64,000 nucleotides of DNA from Sabellastarte sp. h YS-2021 (taxonomy: Eukaryota; Annelida; Polychaeta; Sabellida; Sabellidae): contig OZ024932.1 in assembly GCA_964017235.1 (NCBI GenBank), forward strand, positions 81,595,451-81,659,450. The letters are read 5' to 3'. The translations under genes and the position numbers were made by a program. The notes below the pieces were generated by a model, which saw only the letters and a program-made list of their open reading frames with translations, was not told where the DNA came from and did no database searches. This document shows positions 1-11,060 of the stretch, piece after piece. Numbering within the stretch: the stretch's first letter is position 1; every line of letters starts with the position of its first letter.

Positions 1-170
1 TGGGAAAACACAAATTTGCTTCTATCTCCTTAACCATGCGAGGTAGAGTGATTTCATCAAAATTTTCGACCCACAGGGTATCTGAGCAATGTACAATGTA
101 CTCTTGGCAATTTTCAAAAAAATGTTCCCCTCCCCATGCAAAAAAATGAGCAGAAGCACTATAAAATACT
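1..170. repeat. Diverged HINE array unit at the window edge
   Basis: This stretch reads like one eroded unit of the array found at 6765-7545 and 12480-13560. It has an 'aaaacacaaa..tgctt..tatctc' start, then a 'gaggtagagtgatttc' segment, a 'gacccacagggtatctga' segment and 'caattttcaaaaaaat'. The start lies outside the window, so the parent element cannot be bounded. Confidence 0.6.
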
Positions 171-296
171 TTTGTAATGATAACATAAACATATATGTAG
201 GCCAAATATTTCTGAGATATTAATGAAAACTACACACTTGTTGACGCTAATTATCCATGGTAAGAAATTGCCACAATGTTCAAAAATTTATATGTC

Positions 297-791
297 CTGC
301 TCTGTAGGGACGTCACGACTTCAAATATTTCATGTCGACTAATCGGTAAGTACTATTCGTGTCGACACCGAATAGCCGTCGAATTTATAAAACAACCAAA
401 AACCTTAAGTTTCATATTGTAAAAAGCATTGAAAACAATAAATATGTGAAATAAAATGAAAATATAGGTATATAATCTGTAAAGTTTAATAAATTTGCCG
501 TTTTCCTGCAACTTCTGCTTCGTTTATTTCAGACAGGAAAGGGGGCGATATAAGAGGCATATGGTACTTCTGGTTTTACATGAATCCATAAACAATATGC
601 AGAAAATGTGGCTGTTTTTGGATTTAAACTTATTTTATGTGACAATTTGGACATACTTCATAGATTCAGACCTTCTGCCATCTTTTACACTACATTCAGC
701 GATTATTCCGACTTTAAAATATGAACCGGTTAATAGCACTATTCTAACCGTTGTCGATTAGTCGGCTAGTCGTGAAGCCCCTACTGCTCTG
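297..791. mobile_element. hAT-type MITE with 8-bp target duplication
   Basis: A 479-bp non-autonomous DNA element at 305-783 is flanked by a perfect 8-bp direct repeat, CTGCTCTG, at 297-304 and 784-791. Its ends are inverted repeats: TAGGGACGTCACGACT on the left, and TAGGGGCTTCACGACT as the reverse complement of the right (14 of 16 match). A second inverted motif, CGACTAATCG, lies just inside each end. An 8-bp duplication and a TAGGG-type end are characteristic of the hAT superfamily. There is no transposase; the small internal open frame is not supported as a gene. Confidence 0.88.
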
Positions 792-1670
792 TATATCCCC
801 TGATACGGGTATATAACAGTGCGTGGTGGATATATTATTTTTACTGTAATAATAAAGAATGCAGAACAGGATTGTAGAAAAATCAATGAAGTACATTTTG
901 TTAATGTGATGAATTGCTGAGCTCATTTTGAGCTAGAGTATCCTAATAAGATCTTTACCATAGGTAAAAGGAAAAAAAAGAACTATTTAACATCTCCAAA
1001 CTGTGGACAACATAAACTAAATGTGCTTTCCCTGAGAAAACAATCCTGTCTATAAGGCAACTGTGACTTATTCATGGTTTTCATTGATAAATTTGGCGTA
1101 GTTTTTGTATCAAATACTTTAAAGTGATACATATAAATGTGTATTGGTTTTTAAAAAGTAAAACTCAGGGAAGTGTAATTGTTGAGGTTTTCTTTCTTTG
1201 AAAGCCTGACTTTTCTTCCACTTGGTTAACATTTCTTTAGTCCATGCTTGAATTCAGCTCTTTGCCCTTCATGTAGGAAATACAGAGGAAAAAGTTAACA
1301 CCCGGCTGCAAGAGGGGATGTTAAAACAACTTGCATTTCTTAAGATGAAGCAAGGCTAAATCATTTGTTGTTTGACCCTGTTTGAAGATGACAAGTATGT
1401 AAATTGTCTGTCACAAAGTATACGGTGGCTGTGTGTTTGTAGAAGTCAGTACTTGGCGCCCATTCAGTTTGTGTACATTTGCCACTTGTATTTTTTTAAT
1501 GTCTGTGAATTTGAACAAATTAACGATCGTGCATTGTGGTAAAATTCAAACATAAAAGAATCGGTTAGTTTGTACACAGAAAATATATTACAGTTACTTC
1601 ATTGGATTGAGACTGTTATCAAACAGGTAGTAAGTCTTTTCTGAAGGAAGTTTCAACTAGATATTATAGA
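792..1670. other. Non-coding stretch, nothing recognised
   Basis: AT-rich unique-looking sequence with no convincing exon, RNA gene or repeat structure. Confidence 0.5.
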
Positions 1671-1870
1671 AGAGGTTATGTTTTGGCAATATTTGTTTGT
1701 TTGTCTGTATCCAAAATAACTGAAAAAGTTATGGACGGATTCTGATGAAATTTTCCGGAAAGGTTAACATCGGCAAAAGGAATAGATGCAGGATTCGATT
1801 TTGGTGGTGGTGATTCAGATCATCTGGATCCAGGAATTTTTTAAGGATCTTTTATCATTGTGAGATATGG
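1671..1870 (+). repeat. Fragment of a dispersed repeat (GAGGTTATG..TTTGTTTG type)
   Basis: The fragment starts AGAGGTTATGTTTTGG, runs through a TTTGTTTGTTTG stretch, then 'atggacggattctgatgaaa' and a diverged remainder. The same order of motifs recurs at about 45190-45425, and its far end recurs in reverse at about 41426-41580. The superfamily is not identified; it is too eroded to bound. Confidence 0.5.
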
Positions 1871-2399
1871 CTATTATCAGTTTATTTATATACACCCCCA
1901 TAAGTATAATGGTCACATTGCTTGGAACTCGAACAATAGTGTTTATCGTATACCTAAGTTTGATCTCGATTCTGATAAAATTCCTAATAGTAGGATCCAA
2001 AGCAGGAAAATATATAGGGATGGAAATGAGCTGCACGTTCACAGTGCATTCTAGTTATATATACAATGATCAAATTTCAAATGAGATGTCTGCTGCAGGT
2101 AATTACTTGATGAAATGTAACTTCAGATTTTTTTTCTGATGCAAACGCCTGCCACAATTTTATTCAGGTTGTCTGTGCATGTCATAATATTGTACATTTC
2201 TCTTTCGAAACCTATCTAGCAATACATTGGCTATCAACATATAATATTTTATTAAATTTTTGTTTAATTGATCATTATTTATTCTCCAGTTCTTTATTTT
2301 CTGTTATTTGAAAGGATAGTTTTCATACTTATTTGTTGAATATTGATGCACATAATTAAGAAATACATGGTATTTTAACAACTCATGTAATCAGTGGCT
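1871..2399. other. Non-coding stretch, nothing recognised
   Basis: AT-rich sequence. Overlapping short open frames on both strands have no domain, start context or splice sites that would support a gene. Confidence 0.45.
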
Positions 2400-4640
2400 C
2401 CTTAGGGGCCCTTATTTGTTTTCGTGTAGGTTTGACTAATCCTGCTGCTGCCCAACTTCTTTGGTTTTGGAAGTTCTTTTTCCTTCCTACCTTTCTTTTA
2501 AGCTTTAGCGATGGGAAAAGTTTGGGGGATACTTTGAGGAGAGCTTAAACTTCACTTAAGGTTACCTTAAGCATTTTTCAAAAACACCCTGTCGTGCAGT
2601 TTCAGAAAAAAACACTTGGCACCAGTACTATAATACAGGTACATTGTAGAAATAAATCCGCACATCAGAAAGGATTTTCTGATAAAACAGACCATGGATG
2701 CCCAAATGATTGAGAGGTGCTCAATTTTCACAATTTAAAAAAAAAGGTACTTAATTTAATGGTCAGGGTTTTGTTATTTTGTTGAAATAAGTTTTTCAGA
2801 TACTTTTTTATAATTTTTCATATGCTGAAGTTTCAGCCCTGCATCTGCAACCTTATGGTCACATTAATGTCAAAATGGGGGTTTAACTCTCCAGTTCACT
2901 TAGTTTATCACTTTTCAGCCAAACCTGGCACATTTATTAAGATTTCCCAAAGGAATATCCTGACTTTATGTTGACCTTAAACTGTAAATATTAAATATTA
3001 ATAGAGCTGTGGCCCCTGTGAAGTCATAAAATTTAAATAAAACCCTCTGGCCCATTTATTTTGCCATTTCTCAAAATGTAATTATTACTGATATTGAAGT
3101 AGATCAAAGAAGACTCTGGGTACCTTTTGATTTAAATATTAACAATGTTATGGTCATCTTATAGCCAAAATGCAATGTTTTTAGCTCTCAGCTCAGTATT
3201 AAAATTTTTAAAATTAGACTTGGCACATTAATAATGGTTGGCCAAAGGAACATTCTTATGGTCACCTTTAAGTCCTGATATGAATGAAGTTATGGCCACC
3301 TTACGGTGAAATAAGGGGGTTTTCAGCCTCCAGCTATCTTATTGTTCTGTTGACCATAGTTAGACTTTGCACACTTACAAAAGATGACAGAAGGGACATT
3401 CTTATTTTCTGGCCACCTTGAAGTTCCAACACAAGTGAAGTTATGGCCATCTTACAGTCAAAATGGGGGTTTTCAGCCCCAAAATAACATACCTTTCAAC
3501 TAACATCAGTTTAACTTGATACATCGATTAATCTTACCAAAGGAAAAAATTTATGTGACCTTTTCACTTTAAAGTTCTTGTATTTAAGAGGCTTTGGCCC
3601 TATTAATATAATAAATGTGTAGTTTTCACTTGTACCTCATTTAGTTTTGGACTTTTTAAAACCAAAAAAACCTCAAAAACAGATCAAAATTTTTTCAAAC
3701 TTGGTACACATCTTAAGGGAGACCAAAGGAAGGTCCCTATTTTAAGGTGACCTTAAACTCACAATAATAAAGAACACATGGCCATCTTAAGTCTCAAATG
3801 GACCTATGGCCACTTAAAGCCCTCTAGGTCACAAACTATAGTAAGACCTTATGTTAAGGATAAAATTGTGGTAGAGGCCCATAAAGCTGCCACTTAGGGA
3901 TTTTTTCTATATTTATCACATATTTTGCCCTGTAATTTGGAAGTGATAATTCTGATAAGTCTCAAATTGTATGAGATATAACTTCTATATGTAATTTTTG
4001 TATGTGAAAAATTTGAGTCCTCTAGCTATAATTTATGGTCACCTTAAGGTCTCAAAATTGTCCACAGAAACCCAATATATGGACCTTTTGCACTTTTAAG
4101 CCCTGTAGCTTTCACATTATGCCTGTCATCTAGGGGAAATACCATCAGGGAACATATTAATATGTTCTTCTTACATGTGTCAAAAATCTACACCTTTAAT
4201 AGACATTCAGTGTGTGTATAAAGTCCTTAAACACTCCAATAGAGTGACGTTTTTCCACATTTTTCATATATTTTGCCTTGTAACTTAGAGAATGGTAAAT
4301 CTGACAAGTCTCAAACTTTGTTGGATATAATTTCCATATGTAATCTTTGTGTATAGATTTAAAGTCTGTAGCTTTAAGTTTAAGGTCACCTTAAAGTCTC
4401 TAAATTTCCCACAGAGATCCAATTTATATACTTTTTGCAACTTTTAAGCTCTATAGCTGTCATACTATGTGACTGATAGAGCTTAAATCTCATCTGGGAA
4501 TTAATAAACAATAGATATTTAAGCTGCATATGAGGACCTTAAACACCCACCTAAGTGACCTTTTTGACATTTTACACATATTTTGCCCTGTAACTTACAC
4601 TCTCAAAATGTACCTTGATCTGTTGACATCTAATCCCATA
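2400..4640 (+). repeat. Old, eroded tandem array with ~148-bp and ~350-bp periods
   Basis: Recurring phrases mark a degenerate array. 'CCAAAGGA(A/C)' with 'ATTCTTAT' or similar recurs near 2948, 3240, 3384, 3536 and 3720, which gives about 145-185 bp per unit. 'CACATATTTTGCC' recurs near 3917, 4267 and 4571. 'GGTCACCTTAA(A/G)GTCTC' recurs near 4034 and 4384, about 350 bp apart. The unit length is like those of the younger HINE arrays here. A weak hairpin (GGCTCC/GGGGCC) lies near 2396-2410, where a HINE-like 5' end would be. No clean ends or target duplication were found. Confidence 0.6.
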
Positions 4641-4924
4641 TTAATTTTATAATATTTCAGCTGATATATAAAGATCTATCGTGACCAAAAAAAAAAAAGA
4701 TTTCTCTTGTACAATATTTTATAAATCTCTAGCTAACTGAAAATGAATATTATACCTTGACAGTAAATATTTTTGTGGGTAAACAATGTAAAGTATTACA
4801 TTTTAGGTCCAAGGAAGTAAAGCTGTGTGGAAGTAATGTCTTGTGGAAAGAATGCCAAAGAGTTCCATGACAATATGAAATTTAATCACTTGCATGAAGC
4901 AGATAAAAATAAACCTTACGGAAC
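4641..4924. other. Non-coding stretch with poly-A tract
   Basis: An A-run near 4686 and AT-rich sequence follow the old array. No gene or repeat boundary is visible. Confidence 0.4.
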
Positions 4925-5366
4925 TTAAATCAGGGTGTATCACTATCCAGTCATGGAAAACCTGGAAAAGTCATGGAATTCCATTTTTTATTTCCAGGCC
5001 TGGAAAAGTCATGGAAATTGACTCAAGGTTGTGGAAAATTCATAAAAAGTCATGGAAATTAAAAGGCATCCTCTCGCGAAAAGGCGCTGTTCCTTTCTTT
5101 CATCCAGCATTTCAATATAAGAGTACATTTATGAAATCTGATCAAATTTTGGTGTCTTCCACATCTTCCTGTACTGTGACTGCAACCTTGTGCGTGGTTC
5201 TCAAAGGCAAAACCGGCGGGAGCTCGTGGCCGCAGGGGGACCTCATGGCCTCGGTATATATCTCTTTCATGCCACGAAGCATGTAAAAGGTCCTTGATTT
5301 TAAAGTTTTGGTCATGGAAAAGTCATGGAAAAAATATTGAAATTTAGTGGATACACCCTGTTAAAT
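4925..5366. mobile_element. TIR MITE (CAGGGTGTAT ends) with TTAAAT duplication
   Basis: A 430-bp element at 4931-5360 has terminal inverted repeats CAGGGTGTATCACTA and, as the reverse complement of the right end, CAGGGTGTATCCACTA. It is flanked by TTAAAT at 4925-4930 and 5361-5366. Inside both ends are repeats of 'AAGTCATGGAAA'. A 6-bp duplication does not fit Tc1/mariner, Harbinger or hAT cleanly, so I leave the superfamily open. The 130-residue frame across it is not a gene. Confidence 0.75.
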
Positions 5367-6383
5367 GATTTACCCCAAATAGAAGGTATGACTACAAAAT
5401 TGTTTTATGGTAATTAATTGAAACAAATACATCCTATAAACAGTCTGTAAATCACATCAAGGGTAAATTTATTTGAAAAAGTAATCCGTTAAATATAGCA
5501 TTTCTTACCATGTAAGTGAAAAAACATAACAGTAACATCTGAGAACATGACTCTGTTCCTTTTACAATGGAATAATAAAGGATTTCAAAAGGAGGGTAAT
5601 CGTAAGCATGTTCGTTTTATAAAAATATAAAATAGCAATTAACATTCACACAAGCATAGAAAGCCTCAAAGATGTACAATATATGGTTGCCACTATCTGT
5701 AGTAAATTAAATAAATATAATCTTTATCATTATAAATCTAGGATTAAATATCTCCTGAAAAAATACCTCCTGGAAAATTTTCTACCAGGAAAAAAGGCCT
5801 CTTCAAACAATTTTTCCAGAATGTTGTAAAACTACCCAAAAGAAAAAAATCACTAATGTTTAAACTCATAATTTCCTTTTCGCCATAAATATGATAACAT
5901 TTTCTAACCCTCTAGATTTTGTTTGTTATTTCTCAAGGGGCATATTTCTAGTATACAAAATGTGCAAGATGCATGCTTTTTAGGTAAATTTCTCTACAAG
6001 CATTCTTTCTAGCAGGTAAAGTTTACAGCTACAATTACTCTTCTGCCAACCTATAGCCTTCTGAATCACTAGATTAACTTTGTGGCATATAGTACCTAAC
6101 AAAACATAATAAAGCTTGCAGAAAAATCCTTTTTCTAGTGATTTTTGTTACTTAAGGGCTGCACTCAACCAGTCAATTTTACATACTTTGGCATGTGTCA
6201 CATTTCTTACTCTACATTGCCAAGGGTTAAATTATCTCCATGCTGAATGGTTGGAGTAAACATTTAAAATTTCTGCACAAAGTGTTTTTAAGTGTTGAAG
6301 TATATGAATAAAAAGAATTGTATTTTGATACATCTTTCTTCTTTTTGATATAAATAATCGACTGCTTTTTAAATTAGTGATTT
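5367..6383. other. Non-coding stretch, nothing recognised
   Basis: AT-rich sequence between two mobile elements. No exon, RNA gene or clear repeat was seen. Confidence 0.45.
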
Positions 6384-6386
6384 ATT

Positions 6387-6408
6387 AAGCGTCCCGCAAG
6401 GGACGCTT
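6387..6408. repeat. HINE1 5' terminal hairpin, loop GCAA
   Basis: A perfect 9-bp stem (AAGCGTCCC/GGGACGCTT) closes a GCAA loop. In the other copy the loop reads TTGC, the reverse complement. Confidence 0.85.
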
Positions 6409-6764
6409 GTTTGTGTATGGGAGAGCTTCAGGCTCTGCCGGCTCCGCATTTTGTTTTCCTTATAATTCTGTAACCGTTAGGCGGATTCTTTTCAAATTTG
6501 GCAGGTTTAGGCAGTAGCCTTGGGGAATTTTTTTGAATATACTGCAGTGACATTTCAACCAATCAGAGAGGTCACATGACCAAAAATGTCTTTTTTCGAT
6601 GGGGAAGCTTGTCCGGATGATAACTTGAAAGGAATTTTATCAATTCACCTGAAACTTGGCAAATACATTCATTCTATTAAAATCTGGAAATCATTAGATT
6701 TTGGCATTGATTGGTCAAGAAATGGCTGAGTAATTAATGATTAATTAATCATTACGAATTTTCC

Positions 6765-7545
6765 AAATAAGGAAAACACAAAAATGCTTATATCTCGAAA
6801 ACCGTGCTAGATAGAGCGATTTCGACGAAATTTTTGACCCGCAGGGTATCTCTGCGGAGTAGTTTTTCCAATTTTCAAAAAAAATTTCTCTCGCCCAAAA
6901 TGGCGGCCATTTTGAATTTTCGAAATTTTCGCAAAAATTGCAAAACACAAAAATGCTTATATCTCGAAAACCGTGCTAGATAGAGCGATTTCGACGAAAT
7001 TTTTGAACCGCAGGGTATCTCTGCTGAGTAGTTATCCCAATTTTAAAAAAATTTTTGTCTCGCCAAAAATGGCGGCCATTTTGAATTTTCGAATTTTTCG
7101 CAAAAATTGCAAAACATAAAAATGCTTATATCTCGAAAACCCTGCAAGATAGAGCAATTTCGACGAAATTTTTGACCCACAGGGTATATCTCCACAGTAG
7201 CCATGCCAATTTTCAAAAAAAATTTGTCTCGCCAAAAATGGCGGCCATTTTGAATTTTCGAATTTTTCGCAAAAATTGCAAAACATAAAAATGCTTATAT
7301 CTCGAAAACCCTGCTAGATAGAGCGATTTCGACGAAATTTTTGATCCGCAGGGTATCTCTGCAGAGTAGCCATGCCAATTTTCAAACAAAATATTTCTCG
7401 CAAAAAATGGCGGCCATTTTGAATTTTCGAATTTTTGCGCAAAAATTGCAAAACACAAAAATGCTAATATTTCGAAAACCGTGCTACATAGAGCGATTTC
7501 GACGAAATTTTTTATCTTCAGGGTATCTCTGCAGAGCAGCTATCC
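6765..7545 (+). repeat. HINE1 array A, ~169-bp units
   Basis: About four to five tandem units with a period near 169 bp (for example GTGCTAG at 6804 and 6973). Each unit runs 'tatctcgaaaaccgtgctag', a 'gatttcgacgaaatttttga' segment, 'gcagggtatctctgc', then the palindrome AAAATGGC-G-GCCATTTT and 'gcaaaaattgcaaaacac'. Open frames on the minus strand simply follow the repeat unit and are not genes. Confidence 0.9.
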
Positions 7546-10205
7546 CAAAGAGCTTTCACTTGGTGAAGTTTCAGACCCATAGCTAATTGCTCACCTACTC
7601 AAAAAGAGTAAATGCGAATTACCTCTAAAAGTATTGCAGATGGCCAATTTTTCTCAAATAACTCATTCACCTACTTTTGGAAGAGCTTTCACTTGGTGAA
7701 GTTTCAGACCCGTAGCTAATTACTCACCTACTCAAAATGAGTAAATGCTAATTATCTCAAAAACTATTGCGGATACCCAATTTTTATCAAATAGCTCATT
7801 CATGTACTTTTGGGAGAGCTTTCACATGGTGAAGTTTCAGACCCGTAGATGATTACTCACCTACTCAAAATGAGTAAATGTGAATTATCTCTTAAAAGTA
7901 TTGCAGATAGCCAATTTTTCTCAAATAACTCATTCACCTACTTTTGGAAGAGCTTTCACATGGTGAAGTTTCAGACCCATAGCTAATTACTCACCTACTC
8001 AAAATGAGTAAATGCGAATTATCTCTTAAAAGTATTGCAGATAGCCAATTTTTCTCAAATAACTCATTCACCTACTTTTGGCAGAGCTTTCACATGGTGA
8101 AGTTTCAGACCCATAGCTAATTATTTACCTACTCAAAATGAGTAAATGCTAATTATCTCTAAAAGTATTGCGGATACCCAATTTTTATCAAATAACTCAT
8201 TCATCTACTTGTGGGAGAGCTTTCACATGGTGAAGTTTCAGACCCATAGCTAATTACTCACCTACTCAAAATGAGTAAATGCGAATTATCTCTAAAAGTA
8301 TTGCAGATAGCCAATTTTTCTCAAATAAATTATTCACCTACTTTTGGGAGAGCTTTCACTTGGTGAAGTTTCAGACCCATAGCTAATTACTCACCTACTC
8401 AAAATGAGTAAATGCGAATTATCTCTAAAAGTATTGCAGATAGCCAATTTTTCTCAAATAACTCATTCACCTACTTTTGGGAGAGCTTTCACTTGGTAAA
8501 GTTTCAGACCCATAGCTAATTACTCACCTACTCAAAATGAGTAAATGCGAATTATCTCTAAAAGTATTGCAGATAGCCAATTTTTGTCAAATTAATCATT
8601 CACCTACTTTTGGGAGAGCTTTCACTTGGTGAAGTTTCAGACCCATAGCTAATTACTCACCTACTCAAAATGAGTAAATGCGAATTATCTCTAAAAGTAT
8701 TGCAGATAGCCAATTTTTCTCAAATAACTCATTCACCTACTTTTGGCAGAGCTTTCACTTGGTGAAGTTTCAGACCCATAGCTAATTACTCACCTACTGA
8801 AAATGAGTAAATGCGAATTATCTCTAAAAGTATTGCAGATAGCCAATTTTTCTCAAATTAATCATTCACCTACTTTTGGGAGAGCTTTCACTTGGTGAAG
8901 TTTCAGACCCATAGCTAATTACTCACCTACTGAAAATGAGTAAATGCGAATTATCTCTAAAAGTATTGCAGATAGCCAATTTTTCTCAAATTAATCATTC
9001 ACCTACTTTTGGGAGAGCTTTCACTTGGTGAAGTTTCAGACCCATAGCTAATTACTCACCTACTCAAAATGAGTAAATGCGAATTATCTCTAAAAGTATT
9101 GCAGATAGCCAATTTTTGTCAAATTAATCATTCACCTACTTTTGGGAGAGCTTTCACTTGGTGAAGTTTCAGACCCATAGCTAATTACTCACCTACTCAA
9201 AATGAGTAAATGCGAATTATCTCTAAAAGTATTCCAGATAGCCAATTTTTCTCAAATAACTCATTCACCTACTTTTGGCAGAGCTTTCACTTGGTGAAGT
9301 TTCAGACCCATAGCTAATTACTCACCTACTGAAAATGAGTAAATGCGAATTATCTCTAAAAGTATTGCAGATAGCCAATTTTTCTCAAATTAATCATTCA
9401 CCTACTTTTGGGAGAGCTTTCACTTGGTGAAGTTTCAGACCCATAGCTAATTACTCACCTACTCAAAATGAGTAAATGCGAATTATCTCTAAAAGTATTG
9501 CAGATAGCCAATTTTTTTCAAATAACTCATTCACCTACTTTTGGGAGAGCTTTCACTTGGTGAAGTTTCAGACCCATAGCTAATTACTCACCTACTCAAA
9601 ATGAGTAAATGCGAATTATCTCAAAAAGTATTGCAGATAGCCAATTTTTCTCAAATAACTCATTCACCTACTTTTGGCAGAGCTTTTACTTGGTGAAGTT
9701 TCAGACCCATAGCTAATTATTCACCTACTCAAAATGAGTAAATGTGAATTATCTCTAAAAGTATTGCAGATAGCCAATTTTTCTCAAATAACTCATTCAC
9801 CTACTTGTGGGAGAGCTTTCACTCTGTGAAGTTTCAGACCCATAGCTATTTATTCACCTACTCAAAATGAGTAAATGCTAATTATCTGTAAAAGTATTGC
9901 GGATACCCAATTTTTATCAAATACTCATTCATCTACTTGTGGGAGAGCTTTCACATGGTGAAGTTTCAGACCCATAGCTAATTACTCACCTACTCAAAAT
10001 GAGTAAATGCGAATTATCTCTAAAAGTATTGCAGATAGCCAATTTTTCTCAAATAACTCATTCACCTACTTTTGGGAGAGCTTTCACTTGGTGAAGTTTC
10101 AGACCCATAGATAATTATTCACCTACTCAAAATGAGTAAATGTGAATTATCTCTTAATAGTATTGCAGATAGCCAATTTTTCTCAAATAACTCATTCACC
10201 TACTT
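7546..10205 (+). repeat. HINE1 array B, ~133-bp units, about 20 copies
   Basis: A highly regular tandem array of about 133 bp per unit (GAGAGC at 8348 and 8481). The unit contains 'agctttcacttggtgaag', 'cagacccatagctaatta', 'aaaatgagtaaatgcgaa', 'aaagtattgcagatagcc' and 'tcattcacctacttttgg'. Units in the middle are nearly identical, while those at both ends are more diverged, as expected when an array is homogenised from its centre. Confidence 0.92.
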
Positions 10206-10315
10206 TTGCAAGAGCTTTCACACACGAAAATGAAAAATTGTGAATATCTCGGAAAAGCTATTTCTTCTGCTTTAATGCTCGGTGGGAGATACACACCGCG
10301 GCAGTGGTCTTGACA
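10206..10315 (+). repeat. HINE2-type 3' end embedded in HINE1 copy 1
   Basis: The segment ends GGTGGGAGAT (10281-10290), then 'acacaccgcggcagtgg', then CTTG (10309-10312). It matches the end of the HINE2 element at 13585-13616. The preceding 'gaaaaattgtgaatatctcg' also resembles HINE2. Both HINE1 copies carry it, so it was acquired before they separated. Confidence 0.75.
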
Positions 10316-10724
10316 AAAATTTTTGTCTCCCCAAAAATGGTGGCCATTTTGAATTTTCAAAGTTTTTGCAAAACACAAAAATGCTTATATCTCGAAAACC
10401 GTGCTATATGGAGCGAACTCAACAAAATTTTGGACCTGCTGGGTATCTCTGCAGAGTAGCCATGCCAATTTTCAAAATATTTTTGTCTCGCCAAATATAG
10501 CGGACATTTTAAATTTTTTTATTTTTTGCAAAACACAAAAATGCTTATATCTTGAAAACCGTGCTAGATAGAGCAGACTGCGCTGACTTTGGTTGCCACA
10601 ACAGTATAAGGCTAGAAACAAAGCATTTTCTTAATACTTTAGCACTCACCTTTATATCCTTTTCGGGACACTTTGTTTTTGCTATGCAAAAACATTATCT
10701 TTTTTTTTTGCGAGCGATCCTCTA

Positions 10725-10910
10725 GTTATAATCTGTTATGGAGGGATTTAAATTGTCAAGTGACATATTATATCACATTTTTATACTTTCAATAAATGTA
10801 GGTTGATTTACATTATTATGATCTCTCATAAATATATAGATAAACATAGGTTATTCCAAGAATCTCTTTTTAATATCAGGAATTTATTGATTATAGAATA
10901 GATGTCCTCA
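10725..10910. other. Non-coding stretch
   Basis: AT-rich sequence between HINE1 and the SINE, with no recognised feature. Confidence 0.4.
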
Positions 10911-11060
10911 GCATGTAGCGTAGTGGTCAGCAAGTTCAGTATCTTATCATAGGCTCTCACCTCTGTGTGGGTTCAGCTGCTACAAGCGGCATTGCTAAGA
11001 GCCAGTATATCCCAGTATGACACTGCTATTTGAACAGGAAATAAAACCCTGACTTTGACT
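10911..11060 (+). mobile_element. tRNA-derived SINE
   Basis: An A-box-like GTAGCGTAGTGG at 10915-10926 and a B-box-like GGGTTCAGCTGC at 10969-10980 stand about 45 bp apart, as in a tRNA promoter. The remainder continues into a non-tRNA body ending 'atttgaacagg(a)aataaaacc'. That 3' phrase recurs at 36846-36874. The cloverleaf does not fold into an intact tRNA, so this is read as a SINE head and not a tRNA gene. Confidence 0.6.

Larger units (their letters stand above)
6384..10725 (+). mobile_element. HINE1 copy 1: Helentron-like non-autonomous rolling-circle element
   Basis: The 5' end is a palindrome at 6387-6408 (arms AAGCGTCCC and GGGACGCTT, loop GCAA). One arm recurs, slightly changed, as GGGACACTT at 10665-10673. 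A 3' hairpin follows at 10676-10692 (TTTTTGC, TAT, GCAAAAA), then a T-run and a CTAG end at 10722-10725 followed by TT. This order (5' inverted repeat matching a 3' subterminal repeat, then a 3' hairpin, insertion near TT) is that described for Helentrons and their non-autonomous HINE derivatives. Between lie about 280 bp of unique 5' sequence, two tandem arrays and a segment resembling the 3' end of another family. No Rep-helicase is encoded. It is very close to the copy at 17071-22252. Confidence 0.7.

Noticed and set aside
6745-7458. Minus-strand frames starting MFCNFC/MCFAIF
   Set aside because: They are translations of tandem units; the frame changes from unit to unit because the period (about 169 bp) is not a multiple of three.
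7546-10205. CRISPR-like array of regular repeats
   Set aside because: Units are contiguous 133-bp tandem copies without unique spacers, in a eukaryotic mobile element.
10911-10985. tRNA gene
   Set aside because: A- and B-box-like segments exist, but the acceptor stem and full cloverleaf do not form and the sequence continues as a SINE body.
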